DNA from: Caryophanales bacterium UBA3210
GTDB lineage: Bacteria > Bacillota_I > Bacilli_A > RFN20 > CAG-449
Length of the DNA: 9,238 nt
Reading direction: 5' to 3'
Assembly (NCBI GenBank): GCA_002363635.1
Contig: DEWM01000027.1
Location: 4,446 to 13,683 of the forward strand
Shown here: positions 1-7,311 of the stretch, one piece after another
Layout of the letters: every line of letters begins with the position of its first letter
Numbering within the stretch: the stretch's first letter is position 1
Program-made: the position numbers and the translations under genes
Notes under the pieces: generated by a model
Told to the model about the DNA's origin: nothing
What the model saw: only the letters and a program-made list of their open reading frames with translations
The model's database searches: none

Positions 1-3000
1 AGACGTGAAAGAATGGGTCACATTGAATTATGTTCACCATGCGCTCACATCTGGTATTTAAAAGGTGTACCTTCAAGAATTGGTTTAATCTTAGGTATCT
101 TACCTAAGAAACTTGAAGAAGTCACTTACTTCGTTTCACATATCTGTTTAAATGCAGGTACTTCAAAAGTATTAAAATACGGCGAAGTTCTTGATGAAAC
201 AGTTTCAAGAACAGAATTCCCAGTTGCAATCAAAGAAATCATTTCTACATTAGATCCTGAATCTTATGATTACAGAAAAGGTGAAGAATTAATCGCAAGA
301 TTACAATCAGCAGCAGATGTCTTCAACTTCAATGCATGTGCTAATTTCATCAACAAATATACTGGCGCTGAATTCGGTTCTGGTGCAGAAGCATTAAAGA
401 GATTACTTTCTGAAGTTGATTTAGACAAATTATTCGTTGAAATCTCTGAAAAGATTAAGAAAACATCTGTCACTTCACCTGAAAGAAAGAAACTCTACAA
501 GAGACTTGAATGTGTTGAAGCATTTAAGAACTCAGGCAATCGTCCAGAATGGATGATTCTTGATGCATTACCAGTCATACCACCAGATTTACGTCCAATG
601 TTGCAGTTAGACGGTGGTAGATATGCTGCTTCTGACTTAAACGAATTATATAGACGTGTTATTACACGTAATATGCGTTTAAAGAGAGAAATCGACATGA
701 ACGCTCCTGACGTTATCTTAATGAACGAAAAGCGTATGCTTCAGGAAGCAGTCGATGCTTTAATCGATAACGGCCGTAGAACTAAGGCTGTTACAGGTGC
801 TGGCGGAAGACCATTAAAATCATTATCATCAGGCTTAAAAGGTAAGCAAGGTCGTTTCAGACAGAACTTACTTGGTAAACGTGTTGACTACTCAGGTCGT
901 TCAGTTATCGCTGTTGGTCCATCTTTAAAGATGTACGAATGTGGTGTTCCTAGAGAAATGGCTGTTCAATTATTTAGACCATTTATTGCTTCAGTCATGA
1001 TTGAAAGAGGTATCGCTACTTCAAATAGAAATGCTAACAAGATGATTGACCACTACGATGAAAAGGTTCTTGATATCGTAGAAGAAATTGTCCCACAGCA
1101 TCCAGTATTATTAAACCGTGCTCCTACATTACATAGACTTGGTATCCAGGCTTTCAAGCCAGTACTTGTCAATGGTAGAGCAATGCGTTTACACCCATTA
1201 GTTTGTGCTGGTTTCAACGCTGACTTCGATGGTGACCAAATGGCTATCCACGTACCACTATCAGAAGAAGCTCAGCAAGAAGCTCTCGAATTAATGCTCG
1301 CTTCAAACAACATCCTTGGTCCTAAGGATGGTCACCCAATCGCTAACCCATCTCAAGATATGATTCTTGGTAACTTCTATTTAACAACAGAAGAAGATCA
1401 AGCTGACTTCATGAGACATGCTAAAGATTGCTATGACAGAGGCGACAATATGCAAGGTGATTTATATACTCACTATGCAAATATGGAAGGTTCAGTCTTC
1501 AAAGATGTTGAAGAAATTATGACAGCATATTCTACAAAGAAGGTTTCCCTCCACAATAGAATTGCTATCCCTGGAAAGAAATTAAACAAACTCGGCTTCA
1601 CAGATGATATGAATAACTCATATTTAATCACAACAGTCGGTAAAGTTATTTTCAACTCAATCTTCCCACAAGATTTCCCATTCTTAAATGATGATTCAAG
1701 TGAAAACTTAAAGGGTGATTTAATTAAGTTCTTCGTACCAAAGGGAACAGATATTAAATCATACTTAAAGGCTCTTCCTACAAATAAGCCATTTGCTAAG
1801 AAAGAAATTTCAAAGATTATTAACGAAGTATTCTCTCGTTATCAAGCAAGAATTACTTCTGATGTCTTAGACAAGTTAAAAGACCAAGGCTTCTACTATT
1901 CAACACTTGGTGGTGTCACAGTTTCTATTGCTGATATCCACGTCATCGATGAAAAGCACGATTTAATTGCTGAAGGTGATGCAAAAGTTGCTGAAATTAC
2001 AGAATTCTATGAAGAAGGTTTATTAACTGATAGAGAAAGATATAAGAAAGTTGTTGCTGTATGGACAGACGTTAACAAACGTGCTGAAGCTATCTTAAAG
2101 AAGAAGATTAATGAAGATAAGGATAACCCAATCTTCATGATGTCTCGTTCTGGCGCTAGAGGTTCTGCATCTAACTACAACCAGTTATGTGGTCTTCGTG
2201 GCTTAATGGCTTCTCCATCAGGCGAAACTATCGAAATTCCTATTAAGTCTTGCTTCCGTGAAGGTATGACAGTTTCTGAATTCTTCATTTCAACTCACGG
2301 TGCTCGTAAGGGTGGTGCTGATACTGCATTAAGAACAGCTGACTCTGGTTACTTAACAAGAAGACTTGTTGATATTTCTCACGATGTTATCATCAAAGAA
2401 GAAGACTGTGGTGCAGACCATGGCTTCGTTGTAAAGGAAATTATCGATACTGTAGAAGGTAAGGTTATTGTTCCTTTAATTAACAGAATTGTTGGTAGAT
2501 ACGTTGCTCAAGACGTAGTCAACCCAACAACAGGTGAAGTTATTGTTCCTGCTAATACATTAGTCGACGATATCTTAGGCAACGAAATTGTCAAAGCTGG
2601 CGTCAAAGAAGTTGAAATTAGATCATTATTCACATGTCAAACTAAAGACGGTGTATGTATTCACTGTTATGGTAAGAACCTTGCAACAGGTAGAACTGCT
2701 CAAATCGGTGAAGCTGTTGGTGTTATGGCAGCTCAATCAATTGGTGAACCTGGTACTCAGTTAACTATGCGTACATTCCACACTGGTGGTGTCGCTGGTG
2801 GCGATATTACAGGTGGTTTACCAAGAGTTGCAGAATTATTCGAAGCTCGTAACCCTAAAGGTGAAGCTACAATGTCTGAAATCTCAGGTACAGTTACTAA
2901 AGTAGAAGAAGAAATGAACAAAGATTCATCAATCAGATACAAAGTAACAGTTCAAAATGATCTCGATACAAAGGTCTATACAACAGTATATGATGCTAAG

Positions 3001-3615
3001 TTAAGAGTTAAAGAAGGCGACGAAATCGAAGCTGGTGACAAGATTACTGAAGGTGCTTTAGCTCCTGCTAAATTACTTGCAGTTTCATCAGTCACTAAGA
3101 CAGAAAACTACTTATTAAAAGAAGTTCAAAAAGTCTATGCTAAGAACTCTATTGATGTTTCTGATAAGCACATCGAAGTTATCATCCGTCAGATGTTAAG
3201 AAAGATGTCAATTATCGAATCAGGCGATACAGATATGTTACCTGGCACAAGAGTTTCTATCCAGGAATTCACAAATAAGAACGAAGAAGCATTAATTAAT
3301 GGTCTTCACCCAGCAGTTGGTGCTCCAGTAATTCTTGGTATTACAAAGGCAGCTTTAGATACAGATTCATTCTTATCAGCAGCTTCCTTCCAGGAAACAA
3401 CAAAGGTCTTAACAGATGCTGCAATTAAGGGTAAAGTTGATAACTTACATGGCTTAAAAGAAAATGTCATGATTGGTAAACTCATCCCAGCAGGTACTGG
3501 TTTAATCGAAAACGTTGATGAAAAAGAAGACTTCTTAACTAGAGAAGAATCTATTGAAGAAGTCGCACCAGTTGAATCAAATGACAATATCTTTGATATG
3601 ACTAACTTTGATTAA
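1..3615 (+). CDS. rpoC: DNA-directed RNA polymerase subunit beta' (5' truncated)
   Basis: This is the catalytic beta' subunit of RNA polymerase. The frame is open from base 1 (RRERMGHIEL), so the gene begins upstream; by comparison with B. subtilis RpoC about 85-90 N-terminal residues, including the first zinc-binding Cys cluster, are outside the window. Visible parts in order: clamp with its sigma-binding coiled coil (about 620-770), lid/rudder and switch region (LKGKQGRFRQNLLGKRVDY, about 835-890), the NADFDGD loop holding the catalytic Mg2+ (1216-1236), the bridge helix (about 2266-2350), the second zinc site (Cys codons at 2407, 2635, 2656, 2665), the trigger loop (LTMRTFHTGG, Met 2767 and His 2779), and the conserved C-terminal DAAIKGK and ENVMIGKLIPAGTG blocks. 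The 1204 visible residues imply a full protein of about 1290, longer than the 1199 of B. subtilis; extra residues lie near 157-360 and 1381-1492. The bridge helix has a Gly where Leu is usual (see findings). Codons such as TTC, AAC and AAG are favoured more than in the neighbours, as expected of a highly expressed gene. Identity is certain. Confidence 0.98.
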   Translation, partial: RRERMGHIELCSPCAHIWYLKGVPSRIGLILGILPKKLEEVTYFVSHICLNAGTSKVLKYGEVLDETVSRTEFPVAIKEIISTLDPESYDYRKGEELIARLQSAADVFNFNACANFINKYTGAEFGSGAEALKRLLSEVDLDKLFVEISEKIKKTSVTSPERKKLYKRLECVEAFKNSGNRPEWMILDALPVIPPDLRPMLQLDGGRYAASDLNELYRRVITRNMRLKREIDMNAPDVILMNEKRMLQEAVDALIDNGRRTKAVTGAGGRPLKSLSSGLKGKQGRFRQNLLGKRVDYSGRSVIAVGPSLKMYECGVPREMAVQLFRPFIASVMIERGIATSNRNANKMIDHYDEKVLDIVEEIVPQHPVLLNRAPTLHRLGIQAFKPVLVNGRAMRLHPLVCAGFNADFDGDQMAIHVPLSEEAQQEALELMLASNNILGPKDGHPIANPSQDMILGNFYLTTEEDQADFMRHAKDCYDRGDNMQGDLYTHYANMEGSVFKDVEEIMTAYSTKKVSLHNRIAIPGKKLNKLGFTDDMNNSYLITTVGKVIFNSIFPQDFPFLNDDSSENLKGDLIKFFVPKGTDIKSYLKALPTNKPFAKKEISKIINEVFSRYQARITSDVLDKLKDQGFYYSTLGGVTVSIADIHVIDEKHDLIAEGDAKVAEITEFYEEGLLTDRERYKKVVAVWTDVNKRAEAILKKKINEDKDNPIFMMSRSGARGSASNYNQLCGLRGLMASPSGETIEIPIKSCFREGMTVSEFFISTHGARKGGADTALRTADSGYLTRRLVDISHDVIIKEEDCGADHGFVVKEIIDTVEGKVIVPLINRIVGRYVAQDVVNPTTGEVIVPANTLVDDILGNEIVKAGVKEVEIRSLFTCQTKDGVCIHCYGKNLATGRTAQIGEAVGVMAAQSIGEPGTQLTMRTFHTGGVAGGDITGGLPRVAELFEARNPKGEATMSEISGTVTKVEEEMNKDSSIRYKVTVQNDLDTKVYTTVYDAKLRVKEGDEIEAGDKITEGALAPAKLLAVSSVTKTENYLLKEVQKVYAKNSIDVSDKHIEVIIRQMLRKMSIIESGDTDMLPGTRVSIQEFTNKNEEALINGLHPAVGAPVILGITKAALDTDSFLSAASFQETTKVLTDAAIKGKVDNLHGLKENVMIGKLIPAGTGLIENVDEKEDFLTREESIEEVAPVESNDNIFDMTNFD

Positions 3616-3638
3616 TTCAAAATTCTTTAAATTAATTT

Positions 3639-3669
3639 AAAGAGGCGTTTCTTTGAAACGTCTCTTTTT
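3639..3669 (+). terminator. Intrinsic terminator of rpoC
   Basis: An 11-bp stem (AGAGGCGTTTC at 3641-3651, GAAACGTCTCT at 3655-3665, one G-U pair, loop TTT) is extended by two A-U pairs and followed directly by a T tract to 3669. It lies 23 bases after the rpoC stop and ends the rpoB-rpoC type transcript before tdk. Confidence 0.93.
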
Positions 3670-3690
3670 ATCTACTTTAGTTTTTTTTAA

Positions 3691-3699
3691 TGATATAAT
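3691..3699 (+). promoter_or_regulatory. Extended -10 promoter for tdk operon
   Basis: TGATATAAT is a perfect TATAAT (3694-3699) with the upstream TG of an extended -10 element. No good -35 is seen at the right spacing (the bases near 3671-3681 are T-rich), which is typical when an extended -10 compensates. Predicted start of transcription is near 3706, giving a leader of about 25 bases. Confidence 0.65.
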
Positions 3700-3714
3700 A
3701 TTATTTAAATAATG

Positions 3715-3721
3715 AAAGGGG
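3715..3721 (+). promoter_or_regulatory. Ribosome binding site of tdk
   Basis: AAAGGGG ends 9 bases before ATG 3731 but only 3 bases before the alternative TTG at 3725. The spacing therefore selects ATG 3731 as the start codon. Confidence 0.75.
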
Positions 3722-3730
3722 ATATTGTAT

Positions 3731-4324
3731 ATGGAATATAATGCTAGACTTGGTTGGGTAGAAGTTATTTGTGGACCGATGTTTGCGGGTAAATCTGAAG
3801 AACTTATTAGAAGAGTTAAAAGATGTGAATACGCAAAAAAGAAAGTAGTAGTTTTTAAACCTACTATTGATAATAGATATGCAGAAGATGCTGTTGTTTC
3901 TCATAATAAAAGATCTACTAAATGTTATAACTTAACTGATGTTAATGATGCTTTTAAATATGTCGATGAAGAAACTTATGCAGTTGCTTTTGATGAAGTT
4001 CAGTTTATGGATAAAGAAATATTAAATGTAATTTCTAAACTTGCAGATCAAGGTAAAAGAGTTATTTGTGCTGGCTTAGATAATGATTTTAGAGGTGAAC
4101 CTTTTTCTATCATGCCTCAATTATTATGTATGGCAGAATATGTTACTAAATTAACTGCTATTTGCCAGGTTTGTGGAGCGGCTGCTACTCGTACTCAACG
4201 TATTGTTAATGGTATTCCTGCTTTTTATGAAGATCCGACAATTATTATTGGGGCACTTGAAGCTTATGAACCTAGATGTAGACATTGTCATACTGTCCCT
4301 CATAAAATTAAATTAGGTGAGTAG
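3731..4324 (+). CDS. tdk: Thymidine kinase (type II)
   Basis: This cytosolic salvage enzyme phosphorylates thymidine (and deoxyuridine) with ATP to dTMP. The 197-residue product has the whole type II fold: Walker A GPMFAGKS (residues 15-22), the DEVQF motif with the expected catalytic Glu89, a zinc site made by Cys145/Cys148 (CQVC) and Cys183/Cys186 (CRHC), and the substrate-covering lasso between them (about 160-180, ending in [10 protein letters not shown]). Length is normal for the family. A TTG at 3725 would add two residues, but the AAAGGGG ribosome binding site fits ATG 3731 much better. It is the first gene of a two-gene operon; the acetyltransferase start follows one base after its TAG stop. 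In many Firmicutes tdk sits near prfA/prmC; that is not the case here. Confidence 0.96.
   Translation: MEYNARLGWVEVICGPMFAGKSEELIRRVKRCEYAKKKVVVFKPTIDNRYAEDAVVSHNKRSTKCYNLTDVNDAFKYVDEETYAVAFDEVQFMDKEILNVISKLADQGKRVICAGLDNDFRGEPFSIMPQLLCMAEYVTKLTAICQVCGAAATRTQRIVNGIPAFYEDPTIIIGALEAYEPRCRHCHTVPHKIKLGE
4315..4320 (+). promoter_or_regulatory. Ribosome binding site overlapping the end of tdk
   Basis: AGGTGA lies within the last tdk codons, 5 bases before ATG 4326. It supports ATG 4326 over the in-frame GTG at 4317, which would sit inside this site and has no purine-rich site of its own upstream. Translation of the second gene is probably coupled to tdk. Confidence 0.6.
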
Positions 4325-4325
4325 C

Positions 4326-4916
4326 ATGAACGCGGTTACATATAAAAGGTATAAATTTATCTGCGATTATCTTATTAAGAATTATTATTCATCTAGAGTA
4401 GAACTTCGTTATATTGATAAAAATGATAAAGCTGATTATTTTGAATTATTTGATGATAAAGAATCTAATCATAATTCAGGTCTACCTTTAGAAATGAGTG
4501 AAGAATATAAACTTAATAGACTTAATGAGGCTATTAATTTATCCGGCTATTTTGAATTACCTTTAGGAATTTTTTATAAAGAGAATAACAAATTAATTGG
4601 TACTATCTCTATTGCAGATAGACCTTACTTTTATACTCATGAGAAGTTAAAGAATTTAAAAGGATTAGGTTTATCTTTTATGCTTAATTCTTCTTATCAG
4701 AGAAAAGGAATTATGAGTGAAGTTCTTAGGGAAGTTTTATCTTTATTAAAAAGAGAAGAACTTCATTTAGATTTTATTAATGCTGGTTATTATTCTTATA
4801 ACGAAGGAAGCAAGATTCTTCAAGAAAAGATGGGATTTAAACCTCTTTTTGAAGCAGTTCTTGACTTTAATGGGGAAAGAAGAAAAGTAATAGAATGTTT
4901 CATTTTTAATAAATAA
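4326..4916 (+). CDS. GNAT family N-acetyltransferase (RimJ/RimL-like)
   Basis: Predicted to transfer an acetyl group from acetyl-CoA to an amine; the substrate cannot be read from the sequence. The 196-residue protein has a GNAT fold: a beta strand with 'LPLGIFYKENNKLIGTISI' (about 78-96), then the acetyl-CoA pyrophosphate loop in motif A, SSYQRKGIMSEVL (about 122-134, Q/RxxGxM type), and the motif B segment NEGSKILQEKMGFKPL (about 159-174), where Asn-Glu-x-Ser leads into the helix and the typical MGF turn. The N-terminal 25 residues are variable. RimJ/RimL-type members acetylate ribosomal protein N-termini, but many relatives act on antibiotics or small metabolites, so no narrower name is given. 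It is co-transcribed with tdk (one base between stop and ATG). A GTG start at 4317 would give 199 residues and is less likely. Its TAA touches the foot of the shared terminator. Confidence 0.85.
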   Translation: MNAVTYKRYKFICDYLIKNYYSSRVELRYIDKNDKADYFELFDDKESNHNSGLPLEMSEEYKLNRLNEAINLSGYFELPLGIFYKENNKLIGTISIADRPYFYTHEKLKNLKGLGLSFMLNSSYQRKGIMSEVLREVLSLLKREELHLDFINAGYYSYNEGSKILQEKMGFKPLFEAVLDFNGERRKVIECFIFNK

Positions 4917-4946
4917 AAAGATTCAGGTTATTTTCCTGAATCTTTT
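4916..4946. terminator. Shared bidirectional terminator between convergent operons
   Basis: A perfect 12-bp stem (AAAAGATTCAGG at 4916-4927, CCTGAATCTTTT at 4935-4946) with a 7-base loop. It ends in T-rich sequence on the + strand (TTTTGTTTTG) and, because the left arm is A-rich, in U-rich sequence on the - strand as well. The acetyltransferase stop (4914-4916) abuts the stem and the GT2 stop (4928-4930, - strand) is inside the loop, so one hairpin ends both operons. Confidence 0.92.
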
Positions 4947-6283
4947 GTTTTGTTTACTTCTTCTAATGTTGATGTGTCATCGTGAGGAATAGCGTCCCAT
5001 TTAATCTTTCTATTAAAAATCGCATAGATTCTTATAGGTAAAGAGATTAAATCAAAGATAGGCCAATGTAATAAATAAAAAACCATTTTGTACCATTTGT
5101 AATGGATCCTTTTTCGTTCTCTAATTAATACTAATATTCCTAGTGCAAGTATTGCTAGATATGTAGTTAATAATGTTGTGCCTACTGTATGTAAATAGCC
5201 AAGGATTTGGTATGTTCCGGTTGTATTTACTTGGAAAACTATATCAATAATTAATATTACTATAGATAATACTAAGACTAGAATATCGTAAGGAAAGGCT
5301 TCTAGATACATATCATAATTTGAGAATTTTCCTGTTTTAAAAAGGCTTTTAACTAATTTATGTGAATTCTCAAAGAAATTATCAAGTGCACCTTTTGCCC
5401 AACGTGCTCTTTGTTTAAGAGAAACTTTTATTGAGTGAGGCTGTTCATCATAAAATACAGCTTCTTCACAATAACCAATTTTTTTATTATTTGAAATTAA
5501 TAAGAATGTAAATTCTGCATCTTCAGTGAGTTTTACATAATTCCATCCATCTTTCATAATGTAGTTATGACAGACAAAGCCTGTTCCGTCTAATAATGTT
5601 GAATTGTGGAAAACCGCTCGAGGACGATGTGAGATAATAACATTTCTATAGAAGTGAAATCCATATGAAGAAGAGATTAAATTTGTTCCAAAATTTTTAA
5701 TATCTCTATATCCTTTTACTACATCCCAATCTGCTTCTAATGCATCATTCATTTTATCTAAGAATAATGGATCTACTAGATTGTCTGCATCAAAGAATGC
5801 ATATGCTTCAAAAGACATAATTCCATAATCTTTTTCAATTTGAGTGAAGAGATATTGTAGGCCTAGACCTTTGGTATCTCTACTTTTTTCGTTCATTTCA
5901 TAGACAATGGCACCATGATTACGCGCAATTAATGCGGTATTATCAGTACAATTATTTGCACTTACAAAGATAGTGATTTTATCTTGTGGATATTTATTTG
6001 CTTTAATTGAATCTATTAAATTTCCGATTACTTTTTCTTCATTTCTTGCGGCAATAATTACTGCAAATGATTTTTTCTTTTCTACATGCTTATATTTTGG
6101 TGCCTTACCAAAGACACCTACTAAGATATAGACAACTCTATATAGGATTAAGATACTATAGATAACGATTAGATAATTAACTATTGTTTGAGCAATGTGC
6201 TCAGGCTCAAACGCTAAATATGTACTTGAAACCCAATTTACTATATATTGCCAAATTTTATTAAAAAATTCGTCAAAATTCAT
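4928..6283 (-). CDS. Membrane glycosyltransferase family 2, processive synthase type
   Basis: Predicted membrane enzyme transferring sugars from a nucleotide-sugar to a growing surface polysaccharide or glycolipid. The 451 residues hold an N-terminal membrane segment (about 34-58), a cytoplasmic GT-A domain (about 72-300) and three further hydrophobic segments (about 331-350, 365-388, 399-423). GT-A landmarks: AVIIAARNEE at 74-83, Asp114 in NNCTDNT, the metal-binding DAD at 165-167, the acceptor-side TED at 253-255, and QRARW at 291-295, which is the QxxRW signature of cellulose, hyaluronan and poly-GlcNAc synthases. QxxRW suggests a processive enzyme, but single-addition relatives exist and the sugar cannot be told. 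No PilZ domain is visible, so control by c-di-GMP is not suggested. A clear AAGGA site precedes ATG with 8 bases of spacing and overlaps the stop of the upstream GT14 gene, 11 bases away, so the two are one operon. Its own stop lies in the terminator loop. Confidence 0.9.
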   Translation of the reverse strand: MNFDEFFNKIWQYIVNWVSSTYLAFEPEHIAQTIVNYLIVIYSILILYRVVYILVGVFGKAPKYKHVEKKKSFAVIIAARNEEKVIGNLIDSIKANKYPQDKITIFVSANNCTDNTALIARNHGAIVYEMNEKSRDTKGLGLQYLFTQIEKDYGIMSFEAYAFFDADNLVDPLFLDKMNDALEADWDVVKGYRDIKNFGTNLISSSYGFHFYRNVIISHRPRAVFHNSTLLDGTGFVCHNYIMKDGWNYVKLTEDAEFTFLLISNNKKIGYCEEAVFYDEQPHSIKVSLKQRARWAKGALDNFFENSHKLVKSLFKTGKFSNYDMYLEAFPYDILVLVLSIVILIIDIVFQVNTTGTYQILGYLHTVGTTLLTTYLAILALGILVLIRERKRIHYKWYKMVFYLLHWPIFDLISLPIRIYAIFNRKIKWDAIPHDDTSTLEEVNKTKDSGK

Positions 6284-6294
6284 AATATAATTCC

Positions 6295-7200
6295 TTATTC
6301 AAATTTGCATTTAAAGTCTGGATTCTTACGATTTTCATAAATCTTAAGAACTACTTCAGGCTCTGTTTTTAAATCAAATTTACGTGCGTATAAACATGGG
6401 TATTTTGGATTATAGATTTTCTTATAATCTTTCATTGTGAGTAATCTTGGTGCATTTAATGTGTACCAATCACAGTAAAGAAGTGCTCCACCTCTTTTTC
6501 CTTTGATAAATAATTTATCGTAGTATGGTGAAGAATAAAGTACTTCCGCCCAAATGTGTTCGTCTGCAATTAATGTATTTTGATATTTTTCTACTAAGTG
6601 ATTATTATCGATTGTCTCTACTAAATATTTTAAACAGTCTTTAGTAATAGAGTACCAAAGTAAAGTTGTTGGAACTTTCCATGATTTGAATTGCTTATTT
6701 TTACCAATTGCCCAACCAAATAATGTATCACATACTACATCTCTAAAAGCTAAGATGTTTCTATGTTTTCTTTGCCATGCTGTATATGGCTTTGAATGGT
6801 CTAAATGTAATCTACTTCTTTTTGTCCAGTCAAATCTTACATCAATAAATTCTGTACCTTTATGTCTTTCGAAGAATGCTTTAATTTCTTCATCTGGATA
6901 TAATGGTAAGCATGATTCTGAAACCATTGTAAAATAATCGTAATCAAGAGATAAGGTTTCTCTCATAAGATTTAATGTTGCGGTAGTAGTGGTTATTCCT
7001 CCCCAATAAACATCAAATCTATTTTGTGCAAAATGAATGTTTTTATCATCTTTATATTTGTTATATAAGAATTGGTATAATGGTTCACTTTTTGCGTCAA
7101 TTTGAATGACAATTTGGTTACCATTTACATTTAATAATTGAATTAAATTATCACATTGTTCTTGTTTGCCTGAAGCAAGTAATCCATAACATAATTTCAT
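6295..7200 (-). CDS. Glycosyltransferase family 14 (core-2/I-branching type)
   Basis: Predicted beta-linked sugar transferase of the family that includes core-2/I-branching N-acetylglucosaminyltransferases and xylosyltransferases; bacterial members modify surface glycans. In 301 residues the Branch domain landmarks appear in order: VIQIDAKS (31-38), VYWGGITTTTATLNLMRETL (64-83), the DYDYFTMVSESCLPLY block (86-101), the TTLLWYSITKDCLKYL segment (178-193), and IADEHIWAEVLYSSPY (211-226). Glu214 in the DEH motif aligns with what I recall as the catalytic Glu of mammalian C2GnT (PDExxWAT). There is no signal peptide or membrane segment, so it should work in the cytoplasm, presumably at the membrane next to the GT2 enzyme encoded just downstream. 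AGGAG (7207-7211) stands 6 bases before the ATG. First gene of the operon; the donor and acceptor are unknown. Confidence 0.88.
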   Translation of the reverse strand: MKLCYGLLASGKQEQCDNLIQLLNVNGNQIVIQIDAKSEPLYQFLYNKYKDDKNIHFAQNRFDVYWGGITTTTATLNLMRETLSLDYDYFTMVSESCLPLYPDEEIKAFFERHKGTEFIDVRFDWTKRSRLHLDHSKPYTAWQRKHRNILAFRDVVCDTLFGWAIGKNKQFKSWKVPTTLLWYSITKDCLKYLVETIDNNHLVEKYQNTLIADEHIWAEVLYSSPYYDKLFIKGKRGGALLYCDWYTLNAPRLLTMKDYKKIYNPKYPCLYARKFDLKTEPEVVLKIYENRKNPDFKCKFE

Positions 7201-7231
7201 AGGACTCTCCTCTTATTTACATAATGACATA

Positions 7232-7237
7232 ATTATA
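7232..7237 (-). promoter_or_regulatory. -10 element for the glycosyltransferase operon
   Basis: Reading the - strand, a perfect TATAAT lies about 31 bases before the GT14 start, downstream of the terminator of the preceding gene. No convincing -35 is seen: at 17-bp spacing the hexamer would be TTCCTT, inside the terminator stem. A separate promoter is expected here because a terminator precedes the operon. Confidence 0.5.
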
Positions 7238-7250
7238 TATGAAAATATAT

Positions 7251-7274
7251 AAAAAAGGAACTCTTAGGTTCCTT
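7251..7274 (-). terminator. Terminator of the Wzz-like/FolT-like gene
   Basis: On the - strand, AAGGAAC (7274-7268), a 6-base loop and GTTCCTT (7261-7255) form a perfect 7-bp stem whose 3' arm runs into six U (7251-7256). It is separated from the stop codon only by two copies of the 13-bp repeat and overlaps the last copy by two bases. Confidence 0.85.
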
Positions 7275-7311
7275 AATTATTTGCATTAATTATTTGCATT
7301 AATTATTTGCA
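7273..7311. repeat. Three exact 13-bp tandem repeats
   Basis: TTAATTATTTGCA occurs three times without a mismatch (7273-7285, 7286-7298, 7299-7311). On the coding (-) strand the unit is TGCAAATAATTAA; the first unit encodes the final Ala-Asn-Asn of the protein and provides the TAA stop (7299-7301), and the other two fill the space to the terminator. Confidence 0.97.

Noticed and set aside
3306..3587. A 93-codon open frame on the - strand inside rpoC.
   Set aside because: It lies wholly opposite the conserved C-terminal part of rpoC and reflects the low density of stops in the antisense frame.
3701..3712. Perfect palindrome TTATTTAAATAA near the tdk transcription start.
   Set aside because: It is made of A and T only, and such palindromes are frequent by chance at this composition.
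3725..3730. TTG at 3725 as the tdk start.
   Set aside because: It is only 3 bases from the ribosome binding site; ATG 3731 has the right spacing.
4317..4325. GTG at 4317 as the acetyltransferase start.
   Set aside because: It falls inside the AGGTGA site that serves ATG 4326, and no other ribosome binding site precedes it.
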